From Achatina immaculata (Eukaryota > Mollusca > Gastropoda > Stylommatophora > Achatinidae), in NCBI GenBank assembly GCA_009760885.1, contig CM019702.1, positions 49,337,925 through 49,401,924 of the forward strand: a DNA stretch of 64,000 bases. Reading direction: 5' to 3'. This document shows, in pieces, positions 35,151 through 46,590 of this stretch (within the stretch, counting starts at the first letter, position 1; every line of letters begins with the position of its first letter). The notes under the pieces were generated by a model. That model was given only the letters and a program-made list of their open reading frames with translations, had not been told where the DNA came from and made no database searches. Both the position numbers and the translations under genes were made by a program.

Positions 35151-38004
35151 ATCATATCTTCAGCAAAGAACATCTCGCTCTCCGTTTCAGGGAGGCAGGA
35201 CATCAGTAACAACATCAAGAATTTCTCATTTATTTTGCTCTTATTTTGTTTTCCCAAGACTTTGATTTCCCTTCCCGTGGAAAACGTTGACTATCACAGA
35301 CATCGTTTAGTTCAGTTAACATTCCTTAAAATCAAGGTAAAATGAGACGGGAGTGGTGAAAAGCCACAAAACAACACAACAACAACAAAATCTAACGGGT
35401 TGTCTTTTATTTCCGTGATGGTTACTCGGGCTGATTTATAAAGGCACGGTGGATTCTCTGCTACACGGTAGGAAATGTGTAAACAATGGGGCGAGCTCGA
35501 CTCATACACACCATACTCACCAATCTAATTTACTTCTCATTTATTTGGAATTGGGGGGATGTGTCCCTCACACACACACAAACATATACACATACATATA
35601 TTTACTCCGCAGGACGTACGCACTTGGCAAGGGCCAACGATCACAAACTCCAGTCAAACACGGCGTGGTGAAAAGATAGGCCGCTACAGACTACCGGCAC
35701 TACCAGCTGACTGGCTTCAACAGAAAGAACATGCCCGTAGATAAACCACAGAAGCGCTCGAGCAAGCAATGCATGAACAGCTGGCAGCCGCGGCCGCCTA
35801 CTCGCCCGGTTACGCCTGAAACGCTAAACGAAACACAAGCCAAATTCCAAGACCTGGCTAGACTGCCAGTTTTTACACGATGTAAGAAAGACAGTATGAC
35901 AAGAAAATATAGCTACTCTTAAAGGAAACGCCAAGCACACTATTTAATTATTAAATAAAAGCAACACCTTTTCTTCGCCTGACATAAATTCATGTGTAGT
36001 GTTAGATTTTGTACAAGAAAAACCAGGACATTTTCTCAGACTGAAAAAAAAGAAGCTATTCGACCATGATCACTGATTAAAGAATAGCCGACATGTCAGC
36101 CTTTCTTACTAAGAGAAGATTCTCTCTCTCTCTCTCTTTCTCTCTCTCTCCACCCAAAAAAAGCTAAGTCTATAATTTTCATCTATTTTTCGTATTTTTA
36201 TCTGCTGCGTTGTTTTGTTTTGTTTTTTTTTTGTATGGTAATTCTTGATAATGGCTTACACCGAGTTACTGAACTTGTATGTTCTTCATTTTTATGTGCT
36301 CATTTTGCTTTTCGTCATTCTTGTTTCTGCCCACTTTTCTCAATCTTTCTGTGTAAAACTGAACCACACTCCATCTACTTTCTACTGGCCTGGAGTCGAG
36401 GAGGAGACATGTGTTGCCCACAGAACATGCCTCGCGAGTACAAGCTAATGAAAACAGAAAATGACACGAAAGCGCAGGAAATGTGAGACAACTCCAGCTC
36501 GGAGACAGGGATAACAAACGAATTTTTAACTGTGTTGTTGCTGCTGTTTAAATATGTTTACAGAAGTTCTGTCAACCTGAAATCGCAGGGAGAGAGAAGA
36601 ACTCGAATGCAAAATTCTTTAATTTGAAAGGAAAAAAAAAACCAAGGACAAATAAAAACTGGGACTGTCCCGGGAAAAGGGACGTTTGGCCACACTACTT
36701 ATAAGTAATCCTTATATGAAACCATTTTTCTTTTAAACAGGAAAAAAAAACAACTTTCACTTACTACAGTGATAGTTTAGTGAAAAGCAGCTTGCTTCGC
36801 CTTGCAGGGGGACAGTTTTCATTAAAAAAAAAAACCCACCTAAATAACTGCAAGAAAAGCCCCCATTCAAGTAATTTAAGCTATGGCCTGGAACCTTGCC
36901 TAGTTCTCTTTACAAATAATAATAATAATAATCTTTCGGCACTGGGGCCATGTCATGAAGACTGAGAGAAAAAAAAAGTCATAAACTGAGAGTTCAGCCA
37001 AATACTGAAGAACGAACGTATGTACGAACTAACAGACAAACGGAAGAACATACTTTATTTTCAAACTGTTGAGAACTGGGCAGGCAAGCAGGCAGGCAGG
37101 CTAGCTACTGTCTAGCCATGACAAAGTTCGGATCATCGTTTAAACAAAACAAAAAAAAAAAAAGTTCGTTGCCGCAAATGACTCACAAGCTATCTTTTCC
37201 TGCGACACCTGCAGCGGAAATAAAACCACTTAAACTGGGAGAGACTGTCGCTAGATGAGAAAACCAGCGACGATAAGTGGAGATGAAAGACAAGAAACAA
37301 ACAATACAGCAGTACTGAGTGTACAGTATGTGAGTGAGGAGAGAAGAAGAGTAGCACAGTTACAACATGGAGATTGCACTTTCTGATATAAATGGGGATG
37401 ATGTTTAAGTGGAACGCGACTGCAGATGTGTTTTCTTTGTATTGAATTTGACCTAATAGTTTCTGCTTGCTCTTGATCGCAGCTGGTTTTGAAATGACTA
37501 ATCTAGTTAGTAAGTTAGGAAAGATCTTCATCCACGCACCCAGGACACATCCACAGGTGTTTTCATCTCCTCTTTAGTATTTCCTTCAGCGTTCAGTAAC
37601 TGACTTGACACCCGTCCTTTGTTGGCTCACTACTTAATGCTTTGACCCCAGGATCAACTGCTGCAGCATCTACTGTTGCGGGAATATGTTTTCTGCATCT
37701 TCTGTCGAGTGTAATATGAACAGACAGAGCCGCTTTGAAGTTTGGCGATGCAACTACTCATTCCTGTCCAGGATCTATATTCTCAGGTGGGCACACCTCG
37801 CTAACTTAGCTGCGTTATGTAACAATAGACTAGAAACAAGGGTCTGGAGAGAAAGTTCCACGTTATATTTTGGACATCCACAGAGAAAAAAAAAATGAAG
37901 ATGTTTTCAGAGAAATTGCAGAACATCGAAAACTAGAACAGATCATAAAGAATAGGAAATAATATGAATATTCTATGAGCAAATCTTGCGAAGACAGATT
38001 ACAG
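35151..38004. other. unassigned intronic sequence
   Basis: No gene is supported. A GC-richer patch at 35640-35890 contains a 63-aa plus ORF (MPVDKPQKRSSKQCMNSWQP...) without recognisable domains. A TC microsatellite lies at 36119-36150. Confidence 0.35.
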
Positions 38005-38155
38005 CAGTGCTTCTCAAACTTTTCTTCCATCCCGGCCCACTACTTGGCCATGTGGAATTTTGCAGCACACCCGGACAAGAGGAACTAGACGAGTGCCATC
38101 TGGATTTTCGAGGCACAGTAACGGAAGTTTGCGGCACACGCTTTGAGAATCCCTG
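38005..38155. mobile_element. hAT-like MITE
   Basis: It starts CAGTGCTTCTCAAAC and ends GTTTGAGAATCCCTG-like (CTTTGAGAATCCCTG), giving about 14-bp imperfect terminal inverted repeats of the CAGNGNTTCTCAAA kind typical of non-autonomous hAT elements. It is 151 bp and has no transposase. No clear 8-bp duplication remains. Confidence 0.65.
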
Positions 38156-38184
38156 GAATTTGGTAATCACTGGTAAACTTAACC

Positions 38185-38202
38185 GGGGGGGGGGGGGGGG
38201 GG
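38185..38202. repeat. G18 homopolymer
   Basis: The longest G run noticed in the window, just after the MITE. Confidence 0.85.
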
Positions 38203-38329
38203 GAAGAGAGAAGAATGCCGAGAAAAAAATATCTGAAGATAAGTCTGATCAGCTGGAACCGGAAAAGAAAGACAAGCGGACCATTTAGAAATAGTATGGG
38301 GTGGCAAAAAGCATTCCTGCGTTGTGGTG

Positions 38330-38590
38330 CATGTTATTGTATAGATTCCTTACATTCCAGGACCTAGTACTGCATGTTATCCTTACATTCTGACACCTTT
38401 TACTCTATGTTAACCTTACATTCTCGGATCTGTTGCTGCGTGCTATCCTTATATTCTAGGATCTGTTACTGCATGCTATCCTTACATTCTGAGACCTGTT
38501 ACTTGCATGTCATCCTTACATTCTGAGACCTGTTACTGTATTTCATCTCTACATTTTGTGACCTATCACTGCATTATATGTTACTTCTTG
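38330..38590. repeat. ~33-bp degenerate tandem repeat, about 7 copies
   Basis: TTACTGCATGCTATCCTTAC followed by ATTCTGAGACCTG is repeated with substitutions and small indels. Confidence 0.85.
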
Positions 38591-38799
38591 ACATATGTCT
38601 CACTGGTACAAACACACCTAGGTTCCTGCTGCAGTGCTAATACAGAAAGCGAATGCGGGTACATAAATGTTTTTTGTGTGCGGTGCATTTTCGGTTGAGT
38701 AAAACACTGTGGTTTATTTTCTCAAGGCCAATGTAATTTTAAGTGAGTAAATTACAGCTGTTGCCGTACACCGTAAACTGCTGGCTTCATTCACTCGAC

Positions 38800-39570
38800 A
38801 CGGCACAGATCATTTCAGTTGTCTTTCTTCACGACAGAAAGGTAAAGTTTCACTTTAATAGAAGTTACATAGACCAGAGGCAGAATGATCTAGATTACAT
38901 AGATGTTGGAGAGATGATTATTAGGAAAGCAGAAACATACAAATATCTAGGCACAACCTTCAACAGAAGCAACACAGTAAGCAAGGAAATTAAAAGCAGA
39001 GTACAGATAGGGAATAAAATATACTTCGCCTTGCAATACCTGTTAAAATCCAAAATCCTGTCCCAAATCACAAAAATAACAATCTACAAAACTATAATAA
39101 GACCAGCCGTCATGTATGGATCAGAAACGTGGAGTACAATAAAGAAAGATGAACAACAATTGCAGATCTTTGAAAACAAGATCCTAAGAAGAATCTTTGG
39201 ACCGATAAAGGATACCAACAGTGGAGAATGGAGAGCTAGAAAGAACACTGAATTGAACAGCTTATTTAAATCCCAACAAATTATAAATGTCTTGAAACTG
39301 AACAGACTACGCTGGCTGGGGCATGTAGAAAGAATGGAAGAGAACAGATAAACGAAAATGATGTATGCACAAGAGGTGAGGGAAACAAAACCAAGGTTTA
39401 GACCAAGACAGAGATGGAAAGATAACATAGACGAGGCTATAAAAGAAATTGGTGTCACCAACTGGAGAGAGAAGATTAGGAATAGAGAGGAATGGAGGCG
39501 AACTTTATCTGCAGCAACGACCCTCAATGGCTCTGAAAGAAGAAGAAGTTCTTGGTCACTGCTCCATTAA
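38800..39570 (+). pseudogene. LINE reverse-transcriptase C-terminal fragment
   Basis: The plus frame carries the end of a LINE RT: AETYKYLGTTFN, the thumb segment IRPAVMYGSETW, KILRRIFGPI, and LNRLRWLGHVERM. A TAA at 39349-39351 interrupts it. The same frame then continues with RPRQRWKDNIDEAI and NREEWRRTL to a GAAGAAGAAG 3' tail. The catalytic YxDD part of the RT and the endonuclease are absent, so this is a 5'-truncated dead copy. The motifs fit the Jockey/RTE/CR1 group; the clade is not resolved by eye. Confidence 0.88.
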
Positions 39571-40632
39571 CACAGCGATAGTTAGCGAGTATGAAAACAA
39601 CTTCCATCTGGACGGTTCACGATCAGTTTCGGACAGAAGAAACAGGATTCATGCAAAGACTAAAACTGTATGAATTCATAAACAACAACTGGCAGCAAAA
39701 TAATACTGCACACCAGAAACTTTAGGACTCACATACAATAAAATATTAACAGGAAATAATGAAACCCAAAAAGCTTCTTTAGAAACAGTTGCCTTCCTGT
39801 GGTTTCTGTATTCCTTGTGTATTGCTGGAAAAGTAACTGATGTCAATATAAACAGTAACAGCCAAATCTTCCACTAAGCTATAAAGTTACTTAAAGAGAT
39901 AAACGAGTCTTACAGTTTTATATTATTAAGTCCTTTCTTTTTATTTCTAGTCCACACCCCAACCCAAATGCCATCCCCACCCCTCGCCAAGTGTGACATT
40001 CAAAGACATGGAGTTGGCGTTAAGCATGATTACCTTCGATGTAAAACTCTACTCAATTACGTACCCAACAAACTGTAAACATGTGTACAGTTTTGGGGAA
40101 TACAAGTTTCCCCCCTCCCTCCTCCAGGTCAAGTATTTTCAGCTATGGCCTGGTACATTGCCTAGTTCTCTGTATATATAAAAAAAATTATGTAATCTTT
40201 CAGTATTTGGCCCATATTCTTTAAATAGCTCCATCATCGTTCATCTTCTTCTCAGTATCCCGTGTCTGCATGGATATAAGCCTTTAAAATGTTTGCTGCT
40301 CTTAAATTGAGCGATGATTAGTCTCTCTCTCTCATCTGTCGTATTCATTAATGCGTTGTTATTTTTCTCAGATGATCTTTTAAAAAAAACAAACTTGTTT
40401 CGTTAACACGTTTTGACAAGACCGGTTTAGAAACTGGAAAAACTGTCCTTCTTTGGGCAAATCAAGTTAGTCATTATGTTCTGATACTATTTCTTTATGT
40501 TCTATGTTGTGACTAGTTTACATAGTCTTCTTGTAGATGTGACCAGATGATTCTGATGGCACACTGGCACTCTGTAATGAATAAAGGAACAATTTTTTAT
40601 AAATAGGAAACTACGAGGTTTTGGTACGGTAA
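39571..40632. other. unassigned intronic sequence
   Basis: Nothing was recognised. Short phrases such as CTATGGCCTGG near 40144 recur at 36882, hinting at another low-copy repeat. Confidence 0.35.
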
Positions 40633-40740
40633 AGTAAGATAACAAGATTCGAACACGGACTCCGGTAGGACGAGCAGCCGTCTAGCCACGAGAGAACAGC
40701 GTACTATCGACTTAGCCAACTAGCATGTGATTTTTCTTTC
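40633..40740 (-). mobile_element. tRNA-like SINE head or tRNA pseudogene
   Basis: The minus strand reads TAGTTGGCTAAGTCGATAGT (A-box region) and, about 50 nt later, GTGTTCGAATCTTG (B box). No acceptor-stem pairing was found, so it is not a functional tRNA gene. Confidence 0.45.
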
Positions 40741-40930
40741 ACTCATGTCTCACTAAAGTGCTTTGTCTACGATTTTTTCGAGGTTTAATCCTACAATATT
40801 TGTTATCTTACTTTACTGTAATGAATAAAGAGTGTGAAAGACCCAACAGTGTAAGAAGTTCCTGAAAGTGTTCTTAAGAGTATACGAATCTGGGGCGGCC
40901 GAGTAGCTATAATTATCTCACATAAAGGAA

Positions 40931-41214
40931 TTCCCTGGTTAGCTGAGTGGTTAGGCGCTCGGTTTACTAATCCGGTGGTACCGGGTTCATTCCCAGCAGT
41001 GAGATTTTTTTCTGGTACACACCACATAAAGGCCCCGTGGTCGACCCAGCCTCTGAACATAGGTAACCAGGGAAATCTGGGAAGATAGAGCGCCCAGGCG
41101 TGATAATGACCACATCACACTTTCAAGGAAAATACGGGCCTAACATCGTATTCCCCAACATGCCTTAATGACATGAAACGGGAATTTTACCTTTTTACCT
41201 TACCCAAATAATGG
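40931..41214 (+). mobile_element. SINE, tRNA-headed, near full length
   Basis: CTGGTTAGCTGAGTGGTTAG (A box), then GGTACCGGGTTCATTCCCAG (B box). The body (TTCTGGTACACACC, CGACCCAGCCTCTGAACA, GGGAAATCTGGGAAG, ATGACCACATCACACT) and a TTTTACCTTTTTACCTTAC tail follow. It is the best copy of the subfamily that also includes 14105-14327 and 12655-12925. Confidence 0.85.
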
Positions 41215-41399
41215 ATACAGTTACCTTACTTGACCATACAAGTAACACGAAGTGTTATATAACCAATGACACTGCCTGCTGTACACGTTTGTACACACAT
41301 CACACAAGTCTACGTCAGTATTAAGCGTATACTTGTATGTGATGCCAGCACACGTACTTAGCGTTATATGCTGTGTCATCATCATGATGATAAAGTTTT

Positions 41400-41570
41400 C
41401 TGTGTGGAACGAAGATGACGTACCAGTGGTGAGGGCACCGTCCTCACTGGTCAGTGAACCGTAGCTAGTCAAGACCCTGTCCAACCTATCCGCTGGTGCT
41501 CCTACTTACAAGAATAGTCTGGTCAAAGGGAAAAAAAAGGATCGCTATGGTTCCACTCGCAGTCCCAAGA
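41400..41570. repeat. interspersed repeat, family A copy 2 (diverged)
   Basis: Contains GTGAACCGTAGCTAGTCAAG, ACCCTGTCCAACCTATCCGC and GGATCGCTATGGTTCC, matching the order seen at 57760 and 34655. Confidence 0.5.
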
Positions 41571-42329
41571 ACTACTTGACCTCTTGCTGCTTTTTTACCT
41601 CATGTAACCCATTCATCATCCCACACTATTCTTGTGCTTCAACTCCTCCACAATATCCACTGTAAAGAACACTGTAATGGCAGATCCCGGGAAACAGAAC
41701 AAGAACAATACATTTTCTGTGTTTAATGTCCTTCCCTGCTCTTCCATTCTCTCCTAGTTCAGACCCACAGAACAAACACCATATACTCAGACTGTTTCAC
41801 TTGGACTCCTCAGCTAAACTGACAGAAAAGATGAACTACAAAATCCCAAAAGTATTTATTTTCCTGGTGTCAACCTATTATTAAATTTTTTTTTAAATAA
41901 CAAAAACAATTAAGAAAGTTCAAGTTAAGCGGCCCATATTTATCAATGCTGACCTTCCAGAATATCCCATGGTTTAAAAACAAATTAAAATTACGTGGTT
42001 TCGGACGGTTAAGCAACCACGTTCTTTGAAAATCAACAGCAAAACCATTCTGTTACAGGCCGTTATCAAGTTACAGAATATGGAAGAGAAAAAAAAATAA
42101 TTGGGTCATGTCAGCTACCCAAAGACAGATTCTGCCCGATACCTACACGACAGTTACACGCGCGCGAACTAGCACCTATATTCAGGTAACTGTGCAAGGT
42201 GCACATCAAGTCAAGCGGATCAGCTGTTAAGTTGAGAAACCTTGTGTTTCCTTTATTATCATCTTGCTAGCGTAAGACACGTTTGACAGTGCCAGTTTCC
42301 GGCAATCGATGAACCTGAATACTGTCTTA

Positions 42330-42580
42330 AGCCGAAGTTCCTTTCCTTACTTTAAGGAAACAGTATTCCATGACCCAGAGGCATTTGGTCGGTGAGAAGC
42401 ATTTGTGGGACACAGTATTCCTGACCACATCCTTCTTGACCTGTATTCGCTTAAGCTGGCTTTCCTTCCCTAGCTCCAGAAGGTGCCAGGTACCGATTTC
42501 TACAGCTTGGCAGGCTGGATTCCCAGGCCTGGGTCGAAGCAACAACCATAACCGCAACTGACGAGTGCACTAACTAGGCA
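42330..42580 (-). mobile_element. degenerate SINE related to 33892-34144
   Basis: On the minus strand it has a TTAGTGCACTCGTCAG head segment, a GTACC..CTTCTGGAGCTAGGGAAGG body segment and GTGTCCCACAAATGC-type diverged tail sequence. The B box is damaged. Confidence 0.5.
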
Positions 42581-42849
42581 CTGAATCAATAAAAACAAGG
42601 ATGCTTTGTGAAACTAGGTCATCGACGCAACGTTATTGTAATGCAAATGCCATTCTTAAGAAAGTCTCACTTCACATTAGCTCAACACTAAAGCTAAAAT
42701 CAATAATTTTATCGATAATTTTCTGTTAAATTTTTAACAGGCTTAATGGCCATTCCCATATGGACAATCTATCAAACTAAAGAAAAGAAAACGTAGGTAC
42801 TTAAATATGATATAGAACAGAATCTGTTTCCAAAGTTAAAGAAATAGGC

Positions 42850-43120
42850 ATCATCATCATCAAGTGCCGTGCCGTCTGGCTATTATACTTCTCCAGAGTA
42901 CAGATCCTTCATGCAGACCACCAGCTCAGTTGGTGATCTCCTCTCACACCATCCCGTCAGACTGTCCAGTATCATTTCTCTTGGTCTTCCTTTTGATCTT
43001 CTTCCCTCTATTTTTGTTTCCTGTTGTTATAATATTTTCAATGCCCCCTCTTCTCATTGCATGTCCTATGAAAGTACATTGTCTCTCTCTTATTTTTTTT
43101 AAATAGGACATCACTCTGTA
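42850..43120 (-). pseudogene. LINE RT tail fragment with GATGATGATG end
   Basis: The minus strand reads CTFIGHAMRRGGIENIITTG, then GKKIKRKTKR-like basic residues with frameshifts and stops. It ends near ARRHGT before a GATGATGATGATG tail (42851-42863). This is the usual 3' end of a truncated LINE in which FGHxxR precedes a basic GRPR.RW-type segment. Confidence 0.75.
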
Positions 43121-43139
43121 CTAACGAACCTTTAGCGGC

Positions 43140-43880
43140 ATCCAAAGAAAGATTTGTCTTGAACAGAAAATTATTAGCTCTTATAACATGTATGCCAATT
43201 TAGAAATTATGTCTTTCAAATGGTCTCCATTACACTGCACATGTTGCTGGAGTCGATCTAGGAAGCTCAGCATTACCTGCTGTAGCACACCCCGTGTTAT
43301 ACTTTAAACCTGTTCCGCCATGCATTGTCTGAGATCACCCATTGAAGCTGGTTTTGTAGTATACACAACACTCTTTAAGTAGCCCCACAGAAAACAAGTC
43401 TGGGGGGGGGGGGGGAATGCCTTTAGAAGAGGATGATCAATTCACATCCTCAAATCGTGAAATATCGTGCCCTTCAAACAAAACACAGCAGCCATGCTCA
43501 CACGCACAGAGTGTGCTGTTGCCTCGTCTTGCTGGAACCATAAGTTCTCTTGATTAGGGACATCTCTGACCCTCGGAGCGAAAAAGTTGTTTATCATGTC
43601 CGTGGAGCGTTCGATACTTACAGTCACTGTACTGCCATCACGATCTTCGATAAAATAAGGCTCAGTTATGCAGGACGATGACACGGCACACTGAACAGTT
43701 GACTTTTTAGGCAAAGGCCGCTGATGAAGCTCAAAGTTAAACTGGTAAACAGTAGCAATTCTGCTTTGTTAATCGCACCGTCAAGATGACGATGTTCATG
43801 AGAACAAAACAAATCGTCTAACATTTCAAAAGTATCGTTTTGCAACACATCCAACACGGCTGTACTGCCCGCCATAGCTC
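43140..43880 (-). pseudogene. mariner-like transposase pseudogene
   Basis: Minus-strand pieces in two frames give HRHLDGAINKAE, then VQCAVSSSCITEPYFIEDRDGSTV and LWFQQDEATAHSV. The second carries a catalytic-core Asp region of DDE transposases: HLDG and QQDEATAH correspond to the usual H.DG and QQDGA.AH. After a stop at 43442 the homology continues out of frame past a G13 run to ERHNF*IGIHVIR. Frameshifts, stops and the homopolymer expansion make it inactive. It belongs to the IS630-Tc1-mariner superfamily; terminal repeats were not found. Confidence 0.8.
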
Positions 43881-46301
43881 TTCATTTCTGATATTATCTG
43901 ACCATCTAATCGGAAGGATCTTCCTTAGGCAGATGCCCTTTGTTTCAACTCAGAGTAAATTTATAAAATTGTTGATTCATATACAAGCAGAGGTCTCGTC
44001 AAGCTCGGAACCTCCATTCTACAAGAGACTTATCTCGAGGGTTACATGAGTGAACTGAGAAGCATAGAGGGGGTGATCGTGGTGTAAAGAGGTCCACAAA
44101 AAAAAAAGACGTCAATCAGATAATTTTGCCGAGATACTGGTGATTATGTTCCTTACCTAAAAAAAAAAAGATTCGTAGCTTTAAGTTACACATTCTCCTT
44201 CCACTTTATGCAGCCACCATCATGCCATCAATTTCGTTATCGTTTAAGAAGGACAGCAAGTGAAAACAAATCCTGCAAAACTCCCCCCCCCCCCCCCCAC
44301 TCGCAACCACAAAAAAACAACAAAACAAAACATCTGATTATGTGCTGTCTGGCACCACAAGGATAACTAAGATGTCTCACCACGAGAGTGGAAAAATCAG
44401 CAGAACATGTCAGAAGAAGACTGCACACAGCAACAGGTCTGGGTGATCATGACAGCCGTGCCAGCAGCAGCAGCAACATCCAGAAACACAATGACGGGTC
44501 TCATTAATTAAAAGCCGATACAAAAATGTAATTTATTTTTTCCCCTCCCTGTAAACGAAAATCTAATGCTGAAGCTAGCTTAACAGCAAGCCGCCATAAC
44601 TCGTTGCGCCATGCCCCCCCCCCCCCCCCGCCATCTTCTGTCAACACTGACAGCGTATGCGAGCAACAAAACTCCATGAAATGGTCGAAAAACGGGGACT
44701 GTGTGCACTGGGTAGTGGCTAAATAACTGTAGCTCTCCACCCCTCCCCTCTTCCCCAGAAGGGCCAAACAGAAAGGATGATTGTCGGAATGGAAGAGAAC
44801 GCTGGCGCCAACAGGGAAAAACAAAACACAGGCAGGGTTTTTTTTTTTGCTTACAAAGGAGGGGCGGGGGGTGTATGGGGTGTGGAAGAAGGAAAAAAAA
44901 AACCTTGTCTATCTCCAGCAGTAGCCTACCATCCACGGATCCTGCTTGTGTCACGTTTCGCGGGGAACAGCCACGAAAATTCGCGGCTAAAAATAGTGCT
45001 GACGACTTACTATCGAGCTCCGCGGCGCGAAACGTAATCAAAAGTGGGACAGGAAACACCGTCCACGGTCGGGGAGCGCTGCAGAAAACATCTAAGCTCT
45101 CGAGAGCTTCAGCAGTGAAGTTGTTGGGTGATTCATGCGCACTCAACAGCTATAACAACACGCACACACAAAAAAAAAACAACAACAACTAGCAAATCGT
45201 TTCCTTAGCGTCAAGACACGTGCGTGCGCACTTCAAACCAAGACTGAAATGCGGTGACGCCTTGTGTAATGTGAATTAACCAAGCAGAATGCAACATCGC
45301 TCACTATATCGTACTTATATGTCTCGCGGTCTTAATGACTGATAATGTACAATCTTGGCACTGAAGCCCAGCTATACAAGGTCCCTGGGGGGGGGGGGGT
45401 CAGATTCTCACTTTGATGGTCCACACAGTCGCGCTGTCTTCTCTTGATCACACTGCCTGCCTTTTATTGCTTGCTCTATCATTCATTTTCCACTGAACAT
45501 TGGTTTTCGGTGAACTGTTATCACTTTTACACTGTCCAGAATACTTTGTTACCGCTTTAATGATTTGCTTACAATATTCACTACATCACAGTAGACAGCT
45601 TCAACACTTGTTTACATTATTCTTCAGGACCAGCCATATGTATGGCTCTTTCCTTAAATTAGACATTATTTTTTGGTACAAGCTACATTTCTGGGTTGAA
45701 ACAAACAAACAAACAAACGCGTTTTTCGCATTCTAAGTTTGTAGTATAAACAAATCTCTATATCTGTTATCTAAGCTCTAGATCTAGTTTTTCTGCCTGG
45801 ACTGTTTGCTCTTTTCACGGAAGATAAAAGAAAACCTGTCTTCAGGACACACATGAAAGCACTGCGACATACAAGGAACGGGCAATGTCAAAGACGTGGC
45901 CAGGAGATCATGGCCCGTCATTAGATACGGTCTTCCGCGTCAAGTTTTAAGATTTTCAGGTTGTTTCCCCTTTTCCAATCCCATTTTCTCGTATCCTTTC
46001 ACATCGACTCTGCTTTTATCGTCAATGATATTCCACATGTCTGTTTTTTAACCATTATCCCATTGTCAAATGATGGACTTGCTGTTCGGCACGTTGTTTT
46101 TGCATGCAGAGTCTTGTTTTAAAAAAGTTACGCTAATTCATATAAATGTAACACGGTATGTGATTCATGTGATGAGTGCCTTTGATTACATCGTTGAAGG
46201 TTCACACACCTTCTAGTACATACACTTGTTACCTGTGCCGAGTACCATGACTTCTTGTCACGAAATCTACCGGTAAAGCCCCTGTGCTATAATGACGTCT
46301 G
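43881..46301. other. unassigned intronic sequence with CpG-rich patch
   Basis: No gene is supported. C runs are at 44282 and 44614 and a G13 run is at 45388. The patch at 44930-45150 is richer in CpG and G+C than its surroundings and contains CTAAAAATAG (about 44985-44995), a MEF2-type site. Confidence 0.35.
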
Positions 46302-46590
46302 TTCAGACCGAGTCTGTTCACCTGACAGTGCGTTCTACTTCATCGGGACATGGGGGCGGGGGGTTAAAAGTTAAGCATTCACCAAGCAACAGTGTGTCAC
46401 TCACTTGGGACCTTTACTGCGCATTTCTTTAGGTACTTCTTCCTTCAGACCGAGTCTGTTCACCTGACAGTGCGTTCTACATGGGAGCGGGAGGGGGGGG
46501 GGTGTTAAAAGCTTCACCAAGCATTCACCAAGGAACTGTGTGTCACTCACTTGGGACCTTTACTGCGCATTTCTTTAGGTATTTCTTTCA
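46302..46590. repeat. 142-bp tandem duplication (2 copies)
   Basis: Two copies begin at TTCAGACCGAGTCTGTTCAC (46302 and 46444) and end near TGCGCATTTCTTTAGGTA. They differ by a GTACTTCATCGGGA-type insertion and G-run length. Confidence 0.9.

Noticed and set aside
38743..39570. Intact retrotransposon ORF
   Set aside because: It lacks the RT catalytic core and endonuclease and is interrupted by a TAA at 39349.
40633..40740. Functional tRNA gene
   Set aside because: A and B box-like words are present, but no acceptor, D, anticodon and T stems could be paired into a cloverleaf.
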